64,000 bases of DNA, taken from NCBI RefSeq assembly GCF_003355495.1, contig NZ_CP031337.1, positions 1,679,001-1,743,000 of the forward strand, given 5' to 3'. The notes beneath the pieces are model-generated. The model made no database searches and had not been told where the DNA came from. It saw only the letters and a list, made by a program, of their open reading frames with translations. The DNA comes from Crenobacter cavernae. GTDB lineage: Bacteria > Pseudomonadota > Gammaproteobacteria > Burkholderiales > Chromobacteriaceae. A program made the position numbers and the translations under genes. Shown piece after piece: positions 60,498 through 64,000 of this stretch (position 1 is the stretch's first letter; every line of letters starts with the position of its first letter).

Positions 60498-60526
60498 AAA
60501 GCCCGGCAAGTGTTGCTGGGCTTTCG
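60498..60526. terminator. Hairpin after the autotransporter
   Basis: AAAGCCCGGCAA and TTGCTGGGCTTT arms (one G-T wobble) lie in the 223-base gap before clpA, which transcribes towards it. It can serve either strand. I see nothing else in this gap. Confidence 0.7.
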
Positions 60527-60583
60527 GTCAGGCTGACCCCCCTCATTGAGTCCGGTATGGCCGGTCTCGCTTGGGTTTGAAGG

Positions 60584-62863
60584 TCAGACCGGCGCCGCGG
60601 CGGGTTCCTCGGTGAACTGCAGCACCACCTTCTCGGCGTCTTCGACGTCCACCGTCACTTCGCCGCCGTTGGCCAGGCGACCGAACAGCAGTTCATCGGC
60701 CAGCGCCTTGCGGATGGTGTCCTGGATCAGGCGCGCCATCGGGCGCGCGCCCATCAGCGGATCGAAGCCTTTCTTCGCGAGGAAGGCGCGCAGCGCCTCG
60801 GTGAAGTGGATGTCGACCTTCTTCTCGATCAGCTGCTGTTCCAACTGCAACAGGAACTTGTCGACCACGCGCATGATGATCTCTTCGTTGAGCATCTTGA
60901 ACGGGATCGTCGCGTCGAGCCGGTTGCGGAACTCCGGGCTGAACATCCGCTTGATATCGGCCATCTCGTCGCCGGCCTGCTTGGCGTTGGTGAAGCCCAT
61001 CGACGGTTTGGACAGCGACTCGGCGCCGGCGTTGGTCGTCATGATCAGCACCACGTTGCGGAAGTCGGCCTTGCGCCCGTTGTTGTCGGTCAGCGTGCCG
61101 TGGTCCATCACCTGCAACAATACGTTGAAGATGTCCGGGTGCGCCTTCTCGATCTCGTCGAGCAACAGGATCGCGTACGGATGCTTGTTGATCGCCTCCG
61201 TCAGCTGGCCGCCCTGCTCGAAGCCGACGTAGCCCGGCGGCGCGCCGATTAGGCGCGACACCGCGTGCCGCTCCATATACTCGGACATGTCGAAGCGGAT
61301 CAGCTCGACGCCCATGATGAAGGCGAGCTGGCGCGCGACCTCGGTCTTGCCGACGCCGGTCGGACCCGAGAACAGGAAGGAGCCGATCGGCTTCTGCGGG
61401 TTGCCGAGGCCGGAGCGCGCCATCTTGATCGCACTCGACAGCGCCTCGATCGCCTTTTCCTGGCCGTAGACGACGTTCTTCAGATCGCGATCGAGGTTCT
61501 TGAGCGAGTTCTTGTCGTCGCTCGACACGGTCTTCGGCGGGATGCGTGCGATCTTGGCGACGATCTCCTCGATCTCCGGCTTGCCGATGACCTTCTTCTG
61601 GCGCGACTTGGGCAGGATCTTCTGCGCCGCGCCGGCCTCGTCAATCACGTCGATCGCCTTGTCGGGCAGGTGACGGTCGTTGATGTAGCGCGCCGACAGC
61701 TCGGCCGCGGTCGACAGCGCCGCCTGCGTGTACTTCACGCCGTGGTGAGCCTCGAAGCGGCTCTTGAGCCCCTTGAGGATCTCGTAGGTCTGTTCGACCG
61801 TCGGCTCGGGCACGTCGATCTTCTGGAAGCGGCGCGACAGCGCGTTGTCCTTCTCGAAGATGCCGCGGTACTCGTTGTACGTGGTCGCGCCGATGCAACG
61901 CAGCGCGCCGTTCGACAGCGCCGGTTTCAACAGGTTGGACGCGTCGAGCGTGCCGCCCGAGGCGGCGCCTGCGCCGATCAGCGTATGGATCTCGTCGATG
62001 AACATGATCGCGTGCTCGTCGTCGGTCAGCTGCTTGATCACCGCTTTGAGGCGCTGCTCGAAGTCGCCGCGGTACTTGGTGCCGGCCAAGAGCGCGCCCA
62101 TGTCGAGCGCGTACACGGTCGCCCTGGCGAGGACCTCGGGCACTTCGCTGTTGACGATGCGACGCGCCAGGCCTTCGGCGATCGCGGTCTTGCCGACGCC
62201 GGCCTCGCCGACCAGCAGCGGGTTGTTCTTGCGCCGGCGGCACAACACCTGGATCACGCGCTCGACCTCGCCGTCGCGGCCGATCAGCGGGTCTATCTTG
62301 CCGTCGCGCGCCAGCTGGTTGAGGTTCTGCGTGTAGCTCTCGAGCGCGCCGCCCGGGCCGGTGGCGACGTCTTCGCCTTCCTGCTCGCCGTTGTTGTTGC
62401 TCTCGCGCGGTTCGCTATTGGGCTGCGAGCGCTGCTTGGTAATGCCGTGCGAGATGAAGTTCACGACGTCCAGGCGCGAAATGCCCTGCTGGTGCAGGTA
62501 GTACACCGCGTGCGAATCCTTCTCGCCGAAGATGGCGACGAGGATGTTGGCGCCGGTGACTTCCTTCTTGCCCGAGGACTGCACGTGCAGGATCGCACGC
62601 TGGATCACGCGCTGGAAACCGAGCGTTGGCTGGGTCTCCACCTCGGTCTCACCGGGTACGGTGGGGGTGTGCTCGTCGACGAAGTCGGTGAGCTGCTTTT
62701 TGAGTTGATCGAGATTCGCCCCGCAGGCACGCAGTACTTCGGCGGCCGACGGGTTATCGATCATGGCAAGCAGCAGGTGTTCGACACTGATGAACTCGTG
62801 CCGCTTGCGCCTGGCGTCCATGAAAGCCATGTGCAGGCTCACTTCAAGCTCTTGGGCAATCAT
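60584..62863 (-). CDS. clpA: ATP-dependent Clp protease ATP-binding subunit ClpA
   Basis: The 759-residue Hsp100 unfoldase feeds substrates to ClpP. It has an N-terminal Clp-N repeat domain (residues 1-145), a first AAA module with GEAGVGKTA near residue 215 and FIDEIHTLIGAG, and a second with GPTGVGKTE near 495. The IGAPPGYVGFEQGG pore loop and the MGARPMARLIQ late region are also present. The length and the absence of a ClpB-type middle coiled coil support ClpA. GGAGGAAAA precedes the ATG at 62863, which overlaps the clpS stop by one base. Confidence 0.97.
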   Translation of the reverse strand: MIAQELEVSLHMAFMDARRKRHEFISVEHLLLAMIDNPSAAEVLRACGANLDQLKKQLTDFVDEHTPTVPGETEVETQPTLGFQRVIQRAILHVQSSGKKEVTGANILVAIFGEKDSHAVYYLHQQGISRLDVVNFISHGITKQRSQPNSEPRESNNNGEQEGEDVATGPGGALESYTQNLNQLARDGKIDPLIGRDGEVERVIQVLCRRRKNNPLLVGEAGVGKTAIAEGLARRIVNSEVPEVLARATVYALDMGALLAGTKYRGDFEQRLKAVIKQLTDDEHAIMFIDEIHTLIGAGAASGGTLDASNLLKPALSNGALRCIGATTYNEYRGIFEKDNALSRRFQKIDVPEPTVEQTYEILKGLKSRFEAHHGVKYTQAALSTAAELSARYINDRHLPDKAIDVIDEAGAAQKILPKSRQKKVIGKPEIEEIVAKIARIPPKTVSSDDKNSLKNLDRDLKNVVYGQEKAIEALSSAIKMARSGLGNPQKPIGSFLFSGPTGVGKTEVARQLAFIMGVELIRFDMSEYMERHAVSRLIGAPPGYVGFEQGGQLTEAINKHPYAILLLDEIEKAHPDIFNVLLQVMDHGTLTDNNGRKADFRNVVLIMTTNAGAESLSKPSMGFTNAKQAGDEMADIKRMFSPEFRNRLDATIPFKMLNEEIIMRVVDKFLLQLEQQLIEKKVDIHFTEALRAFLAKKGFDPLMGARPMARLIQDTIRKALADELLFGRLANGGEVTVDVEDAEKVVLQFTEEPAAAPV

Positions 62864-63171
62864 CAGTTTTCCTCCATCACGCATTGGAGCGGATGCTGGT
62901 GTGATCTTGCGAATTGCAACACCTGCTCAACCTTGGTGGCGGCCACGTCTTTGGCATAAACACCACACACGCCGCGGCCTTGCGTATGAACTTGCAACAT
63001 GATCCGGGTCGCTTTTTCCCGGTCCATGAAAAAAAAGACTTGTAATACCTGTATGACAAAGTCCATCGGTGTGAAATCGTCGTTCAATAACAAGACCTTA
63101 TAAAGGGGGGGCGGACGGGTCTTCGTCCGCGACGCCTCCAGGACGGTATCGTCCCCAAGCTGGGTGGGCAT
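62863..63171 (-). CDS. clpS: ATP-dependent Clp protease adaptor ClpS
   Basis: The 102-residue N-recognin delivers N-degron proteins to ClpA. The family blocks YKVLLLNDDFTPMDFVIQVL and the late GVCGVYAKDVAATKVEQV are intact, with the hydrophobic pocket residues around DDFTPMDF. It is co-transcribed with clpA (one-base overlap) and divergent from a cold-shock gene. Confidence 0.97.
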   Translation of the reverse strand: MPTQLGDDTVLEASRTKTRPPPLYKVLLLNDDFTPMDFVIQVLQVFFFMDREKATRIMLQVHTQGRGVCGVYAKDVAATKVEQVLQFARSHQHPLQCVMEEN

Positions 63172-63256
63172 GTCAGCTTTCTGCAGATTCGCGACTTACT
63201 CTAATTTTGGTTCCGGGTGGCCGTTTTTCAAGGCTCCTCGTTTTTATGTTTTCCAC

Positions 63257-63285
63257 TTGACGTTGCCACCCAGCATGCGTAGAAA
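63257..63285 (+). promoter_or_regulatory. Candidate promoter of the cold-shock gene
   Basis: TTGACG at 63257-63262 and TAGAAA at 63280-63285 are spaced by 17 bases. This gives a leader of about 100 bases, in keeping with the long structured leaders of csp genes. Confidence 0.6.
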
Positions 63286-63393
63286 TGTCGGCAGGTGCTT
63301 GGTTTAAAGTCCGGCAGTGATAACGAAACCGTGTTCACGCACTTTAAGCTTTTGTTGTTCGGCCTCACCAGCCAGTTTTATCAAGGAAGTAAC

Positions 63394-63597
63394 ATGGCAA
63401 CTGGTATTGTCAAATGGTTCAACGATGCTAAAGGCTTCGGTTTCATCACTCCGGACGAAGGCGGCGAAGACCTGTTCGCTCACTTCTCCGCGATCAACAT
63501 GCCGGGCTTCAAGACCCTGAAAGAGGGTCAGCGCGTGAGCTTCGACATCGTGAATGGTCCGAAGGGCAAGCAGGCTTCGAACATTCAGAACGCCTAA
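63394..63597 (+). CDS. Cold-shock protein (CspA family)
   Basis: The 67-residue single-domain nucleic-acid-binding protein begins MATGIVKWFNDAKGFGFI and carries both RNA-binding motifs (KGFGFI and DLFAHF). AAGGAAGT lies before the ATG at 63394. It is divergent from clpS; cspD-clpS-clpA neighbourhoods are widespread. Whether it is cold-induced cannot be read from the sequence. Confidence 0.97.
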   Translation: MATGIVKWFNDAKGFGFITPDEGGEDLFAHFSAINMPGFKTLKEGQRVSFDIVNGPKGKQASNIQNA

Positions 63598-63647
63598 TAA
63601 GCGTTTTGACGGGGCGGGCGAACGCAAGTTCTTCTGCCCCGGATGTA

Positions 63648-63675
63648 AAAAAACCCGCCGATCGGCGGGTTTTTT
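63648..63675. terminator. Bidirectional terminator between csp and icd
   Basis: An AAAACCCGCCG / CGGCGGGTTTT stem with a two-base loop and flanking A and T runs lies between convergent genes. Confidence 0.93.
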
Positions 63676-63692
63676 CGTTGCTGAGCAATCGC

Positions 63693-64000
63693 TTACATGC
63701 GCGCGATCATCGCACGACCGAAGGCCGAGCAGCTCACCTCGGTCGCGCCGTCCATCAGGCGCGCGAAGTCGTAGGTGACCTGCTTGTCGTTGATCGCGGC
63801 TTCCATGCCCTTGATCACGAGGTCGGCGGCTTCCACCCAGCCCATGTGGCGCAGCATCATCTCGGCCGACAGGATCAGCGAACCCGGGTTCACCTTGTCC
63901 TGGCCGGCGTACTTCGGCGCGGTGCCGTGGGTCGCTTCAAACATCGCGATGCTGTCGGACAGGTTGGCGCCCGGCGCGATGCCGATGCCGCCGACCTGCG
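63693..64000 (-). CDS. icd: Isocitrate dehydrogenase, C-terminal end (partial)
   Basis: The gene runs off the right edge of the window. The visible 102 codons carry GGIGIAPGANLSD, then FEATHGTAPKYAGQDKVNPGS, matching the C-terminal part of NADP-dependent isocitrate dehydrogenase of the E. coli Icd type, and end at a TAA. The icd-csp-clpS-clpA order is common in proteobacteria. Confidence 0.93.
   Translation of the reverse strand, partial: QVGGIGIAPGANLSDSIAMFEATHGTAPKYAGQDKVNPGSLILSAEMMLRHMGWVEAADLVIKGMEAAINDKQVTYDFARLMDGATEVSCSAFGRAMIARM

Noticed and set aside
1..64000. CRISPR arrays, insertion sequences, prophage or rRNA genes
   Set aside because: I saw no regularly spaced repeats of CRISPR form, no transposase or integrase other than XerD, no phage structural genes and no rRNA. 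The dispersed 9-mers are too short and scattered for a mobile element.

Overview
This is a GC-rich stretch of what looks like an ordinary betaproteobacterial chromosome, most plausibly from the order Neisseriales (Chromobacteriaceae-like). The reasons are gene content and order: nuoM-nuoN followed by a DUF2818 gene, paired lauroyl acyltransferases divergent from metK, an S-adenosylhomocysteine (SAH) riboswitch ahead of ahcY, surE-pcm-nlpD-rpoS, rpsP-rimM-trmD-rplS, clpS-clpA, and rplM-rpsI followed by argC and erpA. The taxonomic call is inference from layout. I ran no search.

Layout. 1-2.2 kb: end of the complex I operon. 2.2-8.4 kb: two lipid A acyltransferases facing the methyl cycle (metK, SAH riboswitch-ahcY, metF) and a small membrane protein. 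8.5-10.5 kb: a GAF-GGDEF protein behind a tiny leader ORF. 10.5-16 kb: an Lrp regulator divergent from a complete phenylalanine/tyrosine-to-fumarate pathway (phhA, hppD, hmgA, fahA, maiA). 16.1-16.4 kb: two identical tRNA-Phe genes. 16.5-18.5 kb: uracil salvage (upp-uraA). 18.7-23.1 kb: a secreted DUF3455 protein, a GntR-MFS pair and a second diguanylate cyclase. 23.3-24.3 kb: a tautomerase and class II aldolase pair. 24.4-28 kb: molybdate uptake (modE, modA, a two-Mop molbindin, modB, modC) with a readable ModE box. 28-33.3 kb: MarC, RlmL-like methyltransferase, MutY and RelA. 33.4-33.7 kb: a candidate small RNA ahead of rplM-rpsI. 34.7-41.5 kb: argC, erpA, cheR, dadA, a truncated hemoglobin, a small secreted protein, folB/plsY and a histone-deacetylase-like hydrolase. 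41.6-45.4 kb: a MoxR-DUF58-transglutaminase operon. 45.5-50 kb: rpoS, nlpD, pcm, surE and nadA. 50.2-54 kb: a CDF metal exporter coupled to a Pat-type acetyltransferase. 54-57 kb: rpsP operon and xerD. 57.2-60.4 kb: an AT-rich leader and a frameshifted autotransporter, the only clearly accessory-looking stretch. 60.6-64 kb: clpA, clpS, a cold-shock gene and the end of icd.

The most striking signal is not a gene. A 9-mer, TTGGCCGAG (or CTCGGCCAA), occurs 46 times by eye, in coding and non-coding DNA and in both orientations. It lies in several reading frames, so it encodes unrelated peptides (LAE, LGQ, SAN, ARPT, VGR). Inverted pairs of an extended form make the hairpins behind metK, hmgA, relA and xerD. 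Known DNA uptake sequences (DUS) of Neisseriaceae behave this way, but their core is the unrelated GCCGTCTGAA. This may be a separate uptake-sequence dialect or another genome-wide signal. Other points of note are the SAH riboswitch, the ModE box over the modA promoter, the candidate sRNA upstream of rplM and the multiply frameshifted autotransporter with a G8 tract.
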